The notes: generated by a model from the letters alone, not told the origin. Counted from the stretch's first letter, positions 1-9,429 are shown. The stretch is DNA of 64,000 nucleotides from Unio delphinus (GCA_029339505.1 JAQISU010000155.1:20588001-20652000), one strand, 5' to 3'. Program-made: numbers and translations.

Positions 1-102
1 CCTACCACCGTCGTCTGGGTCATTATTATGTTTGAGGATTGTTGTTGTTTGTTGTTGTATTATTTTTTCCACGCGTCCTGTATCCTTTTGAAACCATCAT
101 CA

Positions 103-369
103 TTATGAAACTATGGCATCATTGAGAGACTTTTTCATCTCTGAGACATTATAACCTGGAAACTTAAACGTGGGAATATTCTCTACGCGTATATTATATT
201 TCTTTGCAAACTCTGTTCTCGTTGGGGGGTGATGATCACCTAATATATGCTGAATAGTTCGCAAATTAAATTCTTCTATGTCGGCGATAATTTTGTTCTG
301 GCCGGACCAGAGAGTGTAACCCAGTACTTTTCTAGACTCACTTGGCGAAGGAAAAAAAAATCCAAACAC
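103..369 (-). CDS. Hypothetical Polinton protein, 88 aa
   Basis: This is an uninterrupted minus-strand frame in the same orientation as the capsid-arm genes. The protein starts with an aromatic stretch and ends with a short charged tail. I recognise no family, membrane span or catalytic motif. The first codons lie on a run of T on the plus strand (Phe-rich N-terminus), so the true start may differ or a frameshift may have moved it. It may be the C-terminal part of a longer gene. Function unknown. Confidence 0.45.
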   Translation of the reverse strand: MFGFFFPSPSESRKVLGYTLWSGQNKIIADIEEFNLRTIQHILGDHHPPTRTEFAKKYNIRVENIPTFKFPGYNVSEMKKSLNDAIVS

Positions 370-634
370 AACTCAACGTAGAATCTTGTCTTTAATTAAA
401 TTCCCAAAATAAGTCTATAGTAGTATGTGTGTGTGGTAAATTGACAGTTGTTTGTCCTGTCCTGTCGATATGAGTGTGTAGGTTTTGCACGATTTTCAGG
501 AAATGCAGGTGTAAAGTAGCCCAAAGTAAAGTGTAATGTAAACGCGGAAGCGGAATACGGAGTCAAATCCGGAAACTAATTTAGGTTGTAAAATGGTAAA
601 ATAAACAAGGTATTTAATATATATTTACAACGGA

Positions 635-847
635 TTAAATCACTAAAAGGAGTGAATCAGATCCAGAACAAATTTTGTTACATATCTCCATGTACTTGAT
701 GATATTCTTTCGTTTGGGAGGAATTGTATTAATTTCCGTTATAAGTTTGTTTCTAATTTGCTCAAAATCGTTATTCATTGCTGTAAACTGTTTAGTAATT
801 TCTGATTCGTTTATTGTAAAATACCCTGTATTATTAGCTTCTGACAT
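635..847 (-). CDS. Hypothetical small alpha-helical protein, 70 aa
   Basis: This open minus-strand frame encodes a polar helical protein with a heptad-like stretch (residues 14-45) and two cysteines near the C-terminus. Its start codon follows an upstream stretch with AT-rich character, as for other genes of this arm. No homologous family is recognised. The overlapping plus-strand frame (675-860) is hydrophobic and looks like a shadow. Orientation and spacing suggest an accessory Polinton gene, but the evidence is only that it is open and co-oriented. Confidence 0.4.
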   Translation of the reverse strand: MSEANNTGYFTINESEITKQFTAMNNDFEQIRNKLITEINTIPPKRKNIIKYMEICNKICSGSDSLLLVI

Positions 848-992
848 TGCTCATAAATGATTAAAAATAGTATCTAGCGGTAACATATATGTTAATTTAG
901 GACGAGGGGGTAGTATAGGAGGGATTAAAAGATGGAAAATGGACGATTGTGCTTTATTATAACCATGATAATCCTCCTTCGTTGAAATATAA

Positions 993-1484
993 TCATATTT
1001 TTTTCAGTCCAGGTGGTAAATTAACGGTTTCTTGTCGAGGGGGATTTTCAGGCCATCCTAACACGGTTCTTATAGAACTATGATAGATATCTACGGCATA
1101 TCTTTGCGAGTTTATCTCAATGACAGATGATAACGTCGGCTCATGAACCGTTATAGCGATTTTCGATTCTTTTCCAGTAACGGATTTTATTCTGCGTTGT
1201 AATTCATTATTGATCTGTTCAGTTTGGTAGGACCGAGATGGTAACGAAACAACGTTCCAGTCAGGAGTCCCGTCTTGTTTATTCTTACTCGCAAACACCA
1301 GGGAATTATTCGGTTGTTGACCACCGAATGGTGCTGATCTAATATTTGGCCAACTGTGGTACACTCGTAATTTATCTAGTGCTATCTCCTTCACCGGAAT
1401 CGCAGAAGGGAAATTCACATTGAATTCAGGATTCGTTGAGGTTATTAAGATCATGCTGGTTTTCACCGGGATTGTTTTCTGCAA
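993..1484 (-). CDS. Beta-rich Polinton virion protein (penton/fibre-like family, function unproven)
   Basis: This open frame of 163 codons has the layout of a protein family often found beside animal Polinton capsid genes. An early segment ends in a conserved tyrosine/asparagine motif (YHSWPNI, near residues 42-48). It is followed by a strand pattern with a serine/tyrosine turn (SRSYQTEQINNEL) and a C-terminal segment ending SSIRTVLGW near residues 136-144. I infer a structural role from the neighbours and the beta-rich composition. I see no enzyme motif. Its start overlaps the neighbouring upstream frame by about 20 bases, so the real N-terminus could lie upstream and be displaced by a frameshift. 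Tail residues are proline-rich. Confidence 0.6.
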   Translation of the reverse strand: MQKTIPVKTSMILITSTNPEFNVNFPSAIPVKEIALDKLRVYHSWPNIRSAPFGGQQPNNSLVFASKNKQDGTPDWNVVSLPSRSYQTEQINNELQRRIKSVTGKESKIAITVHEPTLSSVIEINSQRYAVDIYHSSIRTVLGWPENPPRQETVNLPPGLKKI

Positions 1485-1985
1485 TTCGTTGAAGTAGTTC
1501 TTGCGATGTTGCCATTGTTATACTCATGCTGTATTTCTAATCTTGACATCGCGGAATCATAAACACGTACCATCGCTGAAAACTCACTATCGGATATTAA
1601 TGTGTCATCTAATGACGACGATATCATCGAGGATAATTGGGAGTACGCGGTTGACACAACATGGAAATTAATTACGTAATCCTGCAGTTTACGCTGGCTG
1701 CATGACGATATTTTTTTGTTATTATTGAAATAATTTCCGCGAGTGTTGTTGTCGCTGATATACAAATTGGAACAGCTATCGGGGCAACCATTGTCACCGA
1801 GGAGAGTATTATACCGGCTCCGGTGATTACACCTGATACCGAGTACACGGTAACGTCAACTGTGGTGATTCTTCGTCGATATTTTTTATTTTTACTTGAT
1901 ACTCCTCAGTGAGTGTTTTGAGTTGAGTTTGAAATTCTCTGACCTGATCATAGCGATATTGTTGTGACGTTGCCAATGATGACAT
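1463..1985 (-). pseudogene. Coiled-coil plus membrane-segment protein, broken by frameshifts
   Basis: Two open pieces (1827-1985 and 1463-1765) appear to belong to one minus-strand gene. The first is a Gln/Glu-rich coiled coil that begins at an ATG lying right after a TTATAATAAATAAA block. I prefer this start (1985) over the upstream ATG at 2009 because the latter would place the promoter-like block inside the coding region. Between the pieces, a third frame encodes a hydrophobic, Val/Ile/Ala-rich stretch that looks like one membrane segment. At least two frameshifts (near 1850 and 1700) therefore separate the parts. The last piece is polar and helical. No known family; a virion or membrane-associated role is a guess from position. 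Confidence 0.5.
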
Positions 1986-2052
1986 TTTATTTATTATAAT
2001 AGATTTCAAACTGCTGGCGTTATATTCGCTATTGTTAAATTCGACAGCGAAT

Positions 2053-3140
2053 TCAAATTATTTGTTTACTCAAATCCGCTACGAATTCCACATACCATGT
2101 TACTGAAACCCTAACCAAATTATTATCAGTGAATGCTATTGTGAATTGTTCAATTGTTCCCTTCTCGATGATCGTTGATATCATACTGTTGACCCCAGAT
2201 GAACTCGTTGATGAAATATTAAATTGAGTCGGTGACACTATTGTAAATCGATAAATACGTTTGACGGTCGCGGAGATATTTAATGTGTTATTTTGTGGTG
2301 TCCACGTAAATGATCCGTATTGGATCGCGTACACGTTATTTATGATATATTTTTGTTCGTGAGGGATTTTTATTTCTTCAAGTTTTTCTATCATCTTTGG
2401 TAGATCATCCTTGATGACATCGTTGGTCGTTTGAATATCCTCGCGAATAACTCCTAATAGCAGATTAATCGCTGTTATTTCATCGAGTTTTGTGCTAATA
2501 AAAGCGAGATCTATTTTAACATCATCGGGTTTCGAATTGTTTTTGCCAAACAATTTATCAATGGCGTCATCGGTCCTGTTAAAGTTTTCACGTAACGTAG
2601 TAAATTGAGATACATGAGTATCATAATCTGCTCGCAATTTTATCAAATTATCAATGGCTGTTTTTATCTCCGTGAGTTATGGTGTGGTAACCGGTGGATC
2701 TCCAAAGAAATCGTTTAAACTTTAACGTGACCTGAAAAGTGTTAATAGCTTTTTGTAGCGCCGTAAACGCGTTTACGTGAATGTTATATTCATCACGTAG
2801 TTTTTTTAAATAATTCTACCGTTGATGAATAATTATCACCGAACGCTGCTAATTTATCTGTGAGCGTCGAAACAAATACACCTGGTTTGAGTTTACCCTC
2901 TTTGGAAAACAACGCAATAATATCTTCTACTGCGTCGCGTCGTTTTGTCAAGATATCATCAAGGGAAACATTACTCGTTTTCAATTTACCCTGACGATCT
3001 TGAAATACAACTATTTCATTGGGATCAACACTTGCGAGGTTTAACATTTCAGCTATTTCATCTTCGATTATTTTTGTTATATTACCGGTTGCAGATATTT
3101 CCGTGGTGGGTTTTTCAGACTTGATAAAGATCTCCCCCAA
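2053..3140 (-). pseudogene. Fibre-like coiled-coil protein with C-terminal beta domain, broken
   Basis: Two open blocks (2793-3140, 115 aa; 2053-2646, 197 aa) and an open stretch between them in a third frame form one minus-strand gene of about 360 codons. The N-terminal block has an acidic helical segment. The middle and the start of the second block are heptad-rich coiled coil. The last ~95 residues are Thr/Ser/Asn-rich beta-type sequence. That stalk-plus-head plan is typical of trimeric fibres, which is an inference. Lesions: a frameshift at the A-run near 2805, another near 2720 and an in-frame stop near 2680. The start ATG (3138-3140) lies 18 bases downstream of the protease stop. Confidence 0.55.
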
Positions 3141-3157
3141 ATATCAATCATTATACT

Positions 3158-3590
3158 CTAAGATCTCTCTAAAAAGCGATTACTCGTATATTCGTGTACG
3201 GTTTTATGTGGTGGATTTCCCGATGATGAAATAGTGTTGAGTACATTTAATACTTCTATGCCGCATATTGGTGGGTCATTCATTTTCTGTGTTGGTAGCG
3301 TAGAATACCAGATAGGAGTTTATATAACGGTTTATATAACGCATAAATTCTTTAGGCGGCGCTAACCCATATGAATCGAAATAAACAATCACATTCATAT
3401 CAATCGCGTATGCAACCCAGTGAGTTCCAGGTCCGGTACTGTTATCGAGATTAATGATACCGGTTTCAGCGTTGTTTGGTTGTTGTGGTAATTGATCTCT
3501 CATAAAGACACCTCTAAAGTTTTTAATCGCTAGTTTGTTAGCAGAATGGAGTAAATCAAAATTTGACATCGGCGACAATGTCTGTGACAT
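3158..3590 (-). pseudogene. PRO: Adenain-type cysteine protease (PRO), frameshifted near C-terminus
   Basis: Polinton protease of the adenovirus endopeptidase (C5-like) family, which matures capsid proteins. The catalytic His context GTHWVAYA and the following FDSYG acidic motif are visible in the main frame. The cysteine context (ICG) is in a different frame after a frameshift near 3280, and the reading ends at the stop 3158-3160. I chose the Met at 3588-3590 because the preceding 16 residues of the open frame overlap the C-terminus of the neighbouring core-like gene. The conserved NFRGVFMRD stretch before the His motif also fits this family. Loss of the Cys half from the main frame makes this copy inactive. 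Confidence 0.88.
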
Positions 3591-3595
3591 TGTTG

Positions 3596-4075
3596 TTAGT
3601 AAACTGTTCCTAGTCTCAGGCCCTTTCCGCTGTACCATGAATACGGAGCTCCTGGTAGTCTTAGACCCTTTCCTGGTCGTTTCTTTATTTTTTTGTATCC
3701 CTGTCCGGTAGCTTTCTTAAGTGCCATCCCTGCCGCTGTACCAACGGCTCCTAGCGCGGCGGCTTTTGCTACCGCTGGGGCCGCTGCCGCAATCAACGCT
3801 GGTAACGCAGCGAAAAGTGGGAATATACCATCTGATATTATCATGTTTTTGATCGCGGCCGCAGAGAGAGAGAGAGTGACCTGAACACCTTTTTTATCTT
3901 TGATGGCATCATTGAAGTGTTTTATCTGAGGAGTTGTCAATGATAGTTTATTCTGACCGCCAGATATCTGATTGTGCTTCAGCGATATTGTGGTTCCACA
4001 TTTTTTAGCTGATTCCGATTGCAATTTTTTAATTTGACCAGGAGTTAACGTAACACTAATATGACTATATGACAT
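3596..4075 (-). CDS. Basic core/minor-capsid protein (pX-like), intact
   Basis: Intact 159-codon gene. The N-terminal ~70 residues are beta-type with a repeated Leu/Thr/Ser pattern and the motif QISGGQNKLSLT. Next comes an Ala-rich hydrophobic helix (about residues 80-115), then a Lys/Arg/Gly tail with two copies of a GKGLRL motif. Small basic proteins with Gly-Lys-Gly-Leu repeats and a hydrophobic helix recur beside the protease and capsid genes of animal Polintons. They are thought to be minor virion components comparable with adenovirus core proteins. The ATG directly follows a TTATTAAATAAA block, like other starts in this element. It has no lesion although its neighbours do. Confidence 0.7.
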   Translation of the reverse strand: MSYSHISVTLTPGQIKKLQSESAKKCGTTISLKHNQISGGQNKLSLTTPQIKHFNDAIKDKKGVQVTLSLSAAAIKNMIISDGIFPLFAALPALIAAAAPAVAKAAALGAVGTAAGMALKKATGQGYKKIKKRPGKGLRLPGAPYSWYSGKGLRLGTVY

Positions 4076-4108
4076 TTTATTTAATAACAGATTGATCTAA
4101 TTGTTACA

Positions 4109-5128
4109 TTACATATTTTCCACTGGTGCATCAACTACCTTCATTCGTCCACCAATTCCTTCGAGTAGCATTGATTTGTCACTGAGAATTACAGCAACTG
4201 CTCTGTAACCACCAGCAGGAGGAGCGGTTACGCGAGCTTGAAAGATTATGTCAACGACGGATTGTCTGTTTAAGTAAAGATGTTCCATTGAAAAGTAGTA
4301 GATGGGATATAGGTTTTAAAAATGCAACTGTGATATTTGCAGACCGATATCTACATTATTATCGTGTCCCATAAATGATAGCAAACGATGATACGTGCGT
4401 GCTATTTGGTTTTGTCCGTAAGTAAGTAAAACATCCTCGGTTGGTTCCTGTTGGCCGTTTACACTCAAAGAGACATCATTAACACCAAATTTATCAAATA
4501 TCATATGGATGAGTGTTTGTGAACCCAATCGCGCCTTATCCTGTAACGCAACAAATATATGCCGCGGCGCAGAAACACCTTGTTTTTATGCCAGTTGCCA
4601 AGTAAATATACCATTAACAGTAGTATCCATGGTATCCGTGGCAGTTGTTAGCCAACTTAGTAATGATTTGCCGCCTGTACTCATAAATGATAGTAATCTG
4701 TTTTCTGTGGTGATTGATGGAATCATTACTTGCATCCACAGTGATAGTTTTGTTATATTCACTTTGCCACGGTCATTATCGGGATTTGCAGGATCTGCTG
4801 GAATCCTCCAGACTGCATCATTATCATCACCTTTTCGTTTCGCACTAAGGCTACTGTATTCTTCGCTCCATAGATAATTGTTCTAACATTTCTGCAGAAT
4901 CCAAATATATGATGTAGTGGAATCGCGCAGGAAAATAATCTACTCTCTCCTTCCAACTTTGATACGCGTGTTGCAAACCCTAAATTGTAACAAGTATTAT
5001 CATTTTTACAATATCAAAGGCAGCACCTGGTCTAGCTTCGTATTCATCAACTGCTACTGGTTGTGGATAGACGGTATCTTGCGGTGTCCGTAATTTTATA
5101 TAGTTATTGTTATCAGCGTAATCAGTAA
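4109..5128 (-). pseudogene. MCP: Major capsid protein, C-terminal two thirds (double jelly roll)
   Basis: This is the larger part of the Polinton major capsid protein, on the minus strand. Visible landmarks are the strand-rich block with IPLHHIFGFC (near 4900), a following segment of the type YGAKNTVALVR, and a terminal block with repeated beta strands ending at the stop 4109-4111. The blocks are spread over three frames. There are frameshifts near 5000, 4850 and 4315 and an in-frame stop at 4586-4588. The N-terminal third lies at 6478-6868 beyond an inserted element. Without the insertion the gene would be about 470 codons, within the usual range for this capsid family. Confidence 0.78.
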
Positions 5129-6350
5129 TTTCTCACCCAAGCGACAGAGAAATCTAGCTGTTTTGCTAACCATACTTTTCTTATCTCAGTCTATTCATCT
5201 CAGACAAATCGTCTCAGTCATGGTGTAAACGCGCTGAGAACTACTTTTGACCAAAGAAAAAAACCTTCTTGTTTTCTGCTGTGCCATAGTTATTTTCAAA
5301 TAAAAACAACAACAACAGCAACAACAACAATAAATAATATATAACCAAAACATAGTTACTTAAGGTCAATCTGTCTTAAAAACACACCAAAACAAAAACA
5401 TTTTGATAGAGACAAATATACACACACGCATACTATTTCGAGGTTTTTATATTATGTTAGTTCGTTCAAACTAGCATGATCAAGTTTATCCTATATGCAG
5501 GACTAGCTCAGTACTTTTTCAGATCATTAAATGTAGCTAAAGCAACTGAATTAGTTGTAAACACTTCGCGTGAAACATTGTATATACTGTTAGCTACATT
5601 TAATGAAGCTGACCTGAAAATTTACTGTGCTACAGATAGGATAAAAGTCTCAATGGTGTTTGAAATGAACTATGTCAGAAAACACTGATCCATGCACATA
5701 AGCCTATATACCTATACACTTCATAACATCCCAACTCTCTAAACAACAACGGAAAACTTAGTAACCGCCAGAAATGTGTTATGTTAAACATGCTCCATTA
5801 TAATTTTGTTAAGCATCTCCGTTGTGCTCCAGCTGAATATACCTGCAATATTTATTGACAAATAATACACTTACCAGCCAGAAGGAATCATTTATCTCTC
5901 AACACACTAATCCATAAGCAAATTTCACTGCATCACTTGCCATATTTCCAAGACAGAAATATAAATTGTCAAAGAATCCGTGAACTTGAAAGTTTTGCAC
6001 ATGGTTATCCTTTAGGGTCCGCATATTTGGAGGGTGACGAGGGTCTTTTATACGGGAGTGTGGGGTACTCAAAATTGGAAATGATGAAAGGAAACAGATT
6101 TTCTCTAATAAATTTTAACTATTTTTTGTTAATTTCATATATCATCCATATATTAAATGTGATAATACCTCATTACTATGCAGCGTTTTATGTTGTTATT
6201 TTTCTTTGCTCACGCGTATGAACTTCGGACGCAACGGTCACATCACAGCCCTCATGAGCTTATTTGTATTCATGCGCCACATGTAAACATTGCGAGGTGC
6301 ACACTTTTAAAGAGTTATTTTTACTTTAAATGATAATACTGGGTGAGAAA
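5129..6350. mobile_element. Short-TIR insertion inside the capsid gene
   Basis: This 1.2 kb block interrupts the capsid reading frame and has no capsid-like coding. Its ends carry an 11-bp perfect inverted repeat, TTTCTCACCCA at 5129-5139 and its complement at 6340-6350. Internally there is a second, perfect 17-bp inverted repeat (5524-5540 and 5590-5606). Open frames inside (5476-5688 and 5937-6221, plus strand) are short and unrecognised. I therefore call it a non-autonomous DNA element. No clear target-site duplication is visible; both flanks are AT-rich, so a short one could be hidden. Confidence 0.55.
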
Positions 6351-6360
6351 AATAATCTAC

Positions 6361-6476
6361 GTTGGGGTATGGACCGAGACAATGAAATCCCAGCCGAGGG
6401 GTTACATTATATGTCTCCCCACTCGGACAAGCCTCGGTCTAGGCTGGGATTGCATTGTGTCGGTCCAAACCCCAAC
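6361..6476. repeat. Long GC-rich hairpin (fold-back)
   Basis: The arms at 6361-6395 and 6442-6476 are inverted repeats with 32 of 35 positions pairing. Both begin or end with a GTTGGGG/CCCCAAC tip. The 46-base loop holds a smaller CCGAGG/CCTCGG stem. The hairpin sits at the right junction of the insertion that splits the capsid gene, and the capsid frame resumes just beyond it. It may be a separate fold-back MITE or the true right end of a composite insertion. Confidence 0.75.
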
Positions 6477-6477
6477 A

Positions 6478-6868
6478 TAGATACTATATATCTTGCCAAC
6501 CCCACTATTGTTGTGGTAACATCAACATCATGTTCTATAGACTCGATTTCTCTTCCATCAATCATGTATCTAGCACTCTCAAATAGCGCCATGATACCAT
6601 TATTGACAAAGCCGACTTTGACGCCAAGTGCATATGGCGGATCATTAGCAACACGATTACATGTATTTATTACAAGTTCTCCTTCTACTTAGATAAACGC
6701 TTCAGAGGGAATAAAGTATTTGCTGGTATCCTGGACTTGAAGTTCGACTCTTGATCGACTATTTGGTTGTACTGCATCATAGGAAAAATATAAATAATTA
6801 AGTATAGAGTCATTCTTGGGCACTGGGGCGTCCATATCAAACGCTGTATCAGGAGCCGATTTGAACAT
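6478..6868 (-). pseudogene. MCP: Major capsid protein, N-terminal part
   Basis: This is the start of the capsid gene, reading from the ATG at 6866-6868 toward lower coordinates. The first jelly-roll features are present, including the segment ALFESARYMIDGREIES near 6560 followed by a D-V-T-T-T turn, which is the strand pair typical of Polinton capsids. One in-frame stop lies near 6690. The reading is cut at about 6478 by the hairpin and the insertion, and resumes near 5128. The start lies 4 bases from the stop of the neighbouring minor capsid gene, so the two are tightly packed. Confidence 0.75.
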
Positions 6869-6872
6869 ATTA

Positions 6873-7364
6873 TTATATATTTCTTGATCTAAATCGTGAT
6901 CTCGCTTGCGATTTCAATCCACTTCCCGCTATCATATTTGCAGTAATATTTCCTTGAGTGTCATACTGTGATACTATATTCGGCTCCACCGAGTTGTTTA
7001 TTATTTTGCTAATAATTGCAGGCATAATTTCCGTAGATGGTAGTGGTCCTAGTGACTTTATCACTGATGACGAAGTCATTGCTGGTTTATTTCGCCGCCG
7101 AACTAACGCTATAAGTTTTTCTTTATCCGCGAAAAATGCTTTCCCTGCAATATCACCAACAGCGCTAATACCCTTATCACGAATAACATCAATAGCTTTC
7201 ATTGATAATTGTTTTGCGATTGGTGCTATTTTGGGAGCCATTCTTGCAAATAACCCTGCAATGGTATTGCCGAGACCATCTCCATAGTACGCTTTATAAA
7301 CAGGCAATCGTGAGTTTACTACAAAGACCATGGTTGGTTTGTTATGGTTGTAGTGTATGATCAT
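6873..7364 (-). CDS. Minor capsid protein (GxGL type, pVI-like), intact
   Basis: Open frame of about 163 codons. I place the start at the Met at 7362-7364 rather than 7394 because a TTTAAATAAG block lies directly before it, as at other starts in the element. Near the N-terminus is a YYGDGLG motif. An amphipathic helix rich in Ala/Ile/Lys follows (about residues 30-75), and the tail is Arg-rich (RSRFRSR). A Gly-Leu start site plus amphipathic helix is the usual plan of Polinton minor capsid proteins, likened to adenovirus protein VI. The G-x-G-L context could be a protease cleavage site, which is an inference. Gene order (next to the capsid gene) supports the call. Confidence 0.7.
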   Translation of the reverse strand: MIIHYNHNKPTMVFVVNSRLPVYKAYYGDGLGNTIAGLFARMAPKIAPIAKQLSMKAIDVIRDKGISAVGDIAGKAFFADKEKLIALVRRRNKPAMTSSSVIKSLGPLPSTEIMPAIISKIINNSVEPNIVSQYDTQGNITANMIAGSGLKSQARSRFRSRNI

Positions 7365-7476
7365 CTTATTTAAATGATATTTATCTAATCGCAAAAATCC
7401 CTTGGATTTTCATCGTAAACGATCTCCAATCCTATGGATTTTCATTGATAGCAATTTCAGTGATTTAATCACTATG

Positions 7477-8016
7477 TTAACCGTCCGCTAGCTCATCAAT
7501 AAACTCTCGGTATACATCAATATCCATGATACCACCCTCAAATAGTTGTCTGCAGATATCAGCTGCCTCATTAATTACTTCCGGTGATTTATTTCCAGCT
7601 CGTTTCCCTCCTACGAGAATTTCTAATCGTGATATATCCCCGAGAATATTACTAGGACAACGAACTAGACCACTACCTGATACCCCCCCCCCTTGGAGAT
7701 CCACTTTGAGAAAATCCCTTTCCACTACAATAACCAGTTGCACCTTGTGCATCATCATCTTCGTCTCGGTCATATAGTGGTTGACCACTCCTTATTTTTA
7801 TTATTTTATTTATATACGAAATAAAATTATTATATTTTGAGGTTCTAAATCCACCGTGTTTTGCCAAATAGATTTTTCTATACCAGGTATCAGCGTTTTT
7901 TTTATAATTTCTTCATATCCATCATTTATATACTGCTTCCTCGTTTTAATTTTTGGAAATGAATTAACAGCAAAATCAGCTAATTCATCATCCGTGTAAT
8001 TTTTAAATTTATTCAT
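7477..8016 (-). pseudogene. Polinton structural-type protein, frameshifted
   Basis: Three overlapping open pieces in different minus frames (7810-8016, 7673-7867, 7477-7788) look like one gene of about 180 codons broken by two frameshifts. One break is near 7830. The other is at the C-run near 7681-7691 (written as C on the plus strand, G in the coding strand). The N-terminal piece is helical and lysine-rich, the middle is Gly/Asp-rich with a SGSGL motif, and the C-terminal ~60 residues are helical and acidic. The homopolymer at the second break is a plausible slippage site. Function unknown; the SGSGL-type motif resembles processing sites of minor capsid proteins, which is only suggestive. 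Confidence 0.5.
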
Positions 8017-8038
8017 CGCTTCTTTCGTAAATATCTCT

Positions 8039-8416
8039 TCATGTGGATGTATTCTCTATCTCGGATATTCTTCTTTTTTTTTCAATAATATCACCCTCAT
8101 CTTCTGCAATAATTTCACCTAGTCGTTCAAGTCGTTCTTGTTCAAGTCGTTCTTGTTCTAGTCGTTGTTGTTCTCGTTCACGTTGTCTCTAAAGTCGTGC
8201 AGTGGCTATTATAAGTGTTTTTAAAGATTTCTTTGTTTGCTTGGATCTCTTTGCTATTTTTTGGTTTAAATAATTGTTCAGTGTCTCTTGCAAAACAGTT
8301 TGAAATTGCTGTCCTGCTTTTAGTTTGTTTCGAACGGAATCACGAACTGGAATAAATTTCTTAATCGAAGCTAATCGTTCTCGTGCTAATTTAGTCGTTA
8401 GTGCTTCATTTACCAT
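8039..8416 (-). pseudogene. Coiled-coil Polinton protein with one internal stop
   Basis: The gene begins at the ATG 8414-8416. Its first ~40 residues are basic and helical, including LARERLASIKK and IPVRDSVR. A coiled coil follows. After one in-frame TAG (8189-8191) the same frame continues with a repeat of about five residues rich in Arg, Leu, Glu and Gln, and ends at 8039-8041. I include the part after the stop because its codons keep the helical pattern. Independent support that this is a true gene is the homologous fragment at 22910-23458, which shares the same N-terminal signature. The function is unknown. Confidence 0.65.
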
Positions 8417-8434
8417 TATAAATTAATGTACGAT

Positions 8435-8623
8435 TTAAATTGTAAGTGGAAAACTCACCCCCAAAATTCTTTTGAATTTCACACTGTTATACATCCACGT
8501 AGTGAATAAATCACCGGACACTATCTTAACCTGTCTATAGAATTTCAACTCATACAATTTCGTTCTAGGTGAGTAAGCACATACCTGTCTATATAATTTC
8601 TGTTCCGTACCTGTATTACTCAT
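8435..8623 (-). CDS. Hypothetical Polinton protein, 62 aa
   Basis: Intact small minus-strand frame between two genes of the same orientation, ending 18 bases from the next start. It is basic, with several Tyr and Lys residues and two copies of the tripeptide YRQ or FYRQV in the first half (residues 11-32), which may reflect a short internal duplication. No membrane span and no recognised domain. I keep it because spacing and orientation fit the tight gene array and it has no lesions. Confidence 0.45.
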   Translation of the reverse strand: MSNTGTEQKLYRQVCAYSPRTKLYELKFYRQVKIVSGDLFTTWMYNSVKFKRILGVSFPLTI

Positions 8624-8777
8624 GTATGTATGGTGTGTTTAGAGTGTCAATTATCATTTACTATGTTGAGGCAATCAAGGGGGATTTTCATTTTGGCGGA
8701 TAATCTCTTATTGTTTTGATTTCGAGTTAAGTGTGCGTTTTGATTTCATATTATTTCCCCAATTCACTTCTGACCTT

Positions 8778-9032
8778 TTAGATAGCAGTGAATAACGGGA
8801 CGAACTTATTGATGTCGTTACAGAATGCAAGGGAATTATTTACTGCGTGTTGAATTCGTTTGATCAGTCCATATTCCCTTGGAAGCATATATATATTATT
8901 CCGAGCGTTATCATCAATATCTTGAAATTAAGAAAGAATCTGATTACAATCTAATTTATCTGACAATTGAATTCCTTGATTGTTCAAATTTAAAATCTCG
9001 TTAATAATGACATTCATATTTTCGAAATTCAT
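8778..9032 (-). pseudogene. Hypothetical helical Polinton protein, one internal stop
   Basis: I read a minus-strand frame of 84 codons starting at ATG 9030-9032 and ending at 8778-8780, with a single in-frame TAA at 8928-8930. Asn, Ile and Leu dominate the N-terminal half. The C-terminal half is helical with a hydrophobic, Phe-containing end. The start is preceded by an AT-rich block (TATTAAATATATAATATATT), like other genes here. The consistent composition on both sides of the stop supports a single gene. It is the last gene of the capsid arm before the gene-free block. Family unknown. Confidence 0.4.
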
Positions 9033-9126
9033 ATATCAAATATATTATATATTTAATATGAAATAAAAAAAATTGGGGGTCAATTTTGACCTGTTTTTTC
9101 GTATGAAATGATGAAATCCATTCGCT

Positions 9127-9340
9127 CTAAGGTGTATTCACATCTTATTGCGCCTAGAGATATTATGCAAGTTATGATATGATTATATATGATGAACTTG
9201 TTATACATTAAAAACCACATTTGGAACCCCTCAGGTGTTATTAACATCGGAGGGACCCAGAGGTAACATATATAAGACAACACATCCCCATTTGGAACCC
9301 CTCAGGTGTTATTCACATCTAACCGGGCCCAGAGGTACCA
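9127..9340. repeat. Direct repeats, about 72 bp apart
   Basis: TTTGGAACCCCTCAGGTGTT occurs at about 9220 and again at about 9291. Each copy is followed by ATT, a short spacer and GGACCCAGAGGTA or GGGCCCAGAGGTA. A third, weaker copy (AAGGTGTATTCACATC) starts near 9130. Confidence 0.7.
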
Positions 9341-9429
9341 CGAAACATAGTCTCCGAGAGGAGATCTAACTCGTCAAAAAACGGGTTAGAACTCCAGGAA
9401 GATATGCTTAGTGAATGGACGTAACATTT

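Noticed and set aside
6330..6692. 120-codon plus-strand frame over the hairpin
   Set aside because: It is antisense to the capsid N-terminus and crosses the hairpin.
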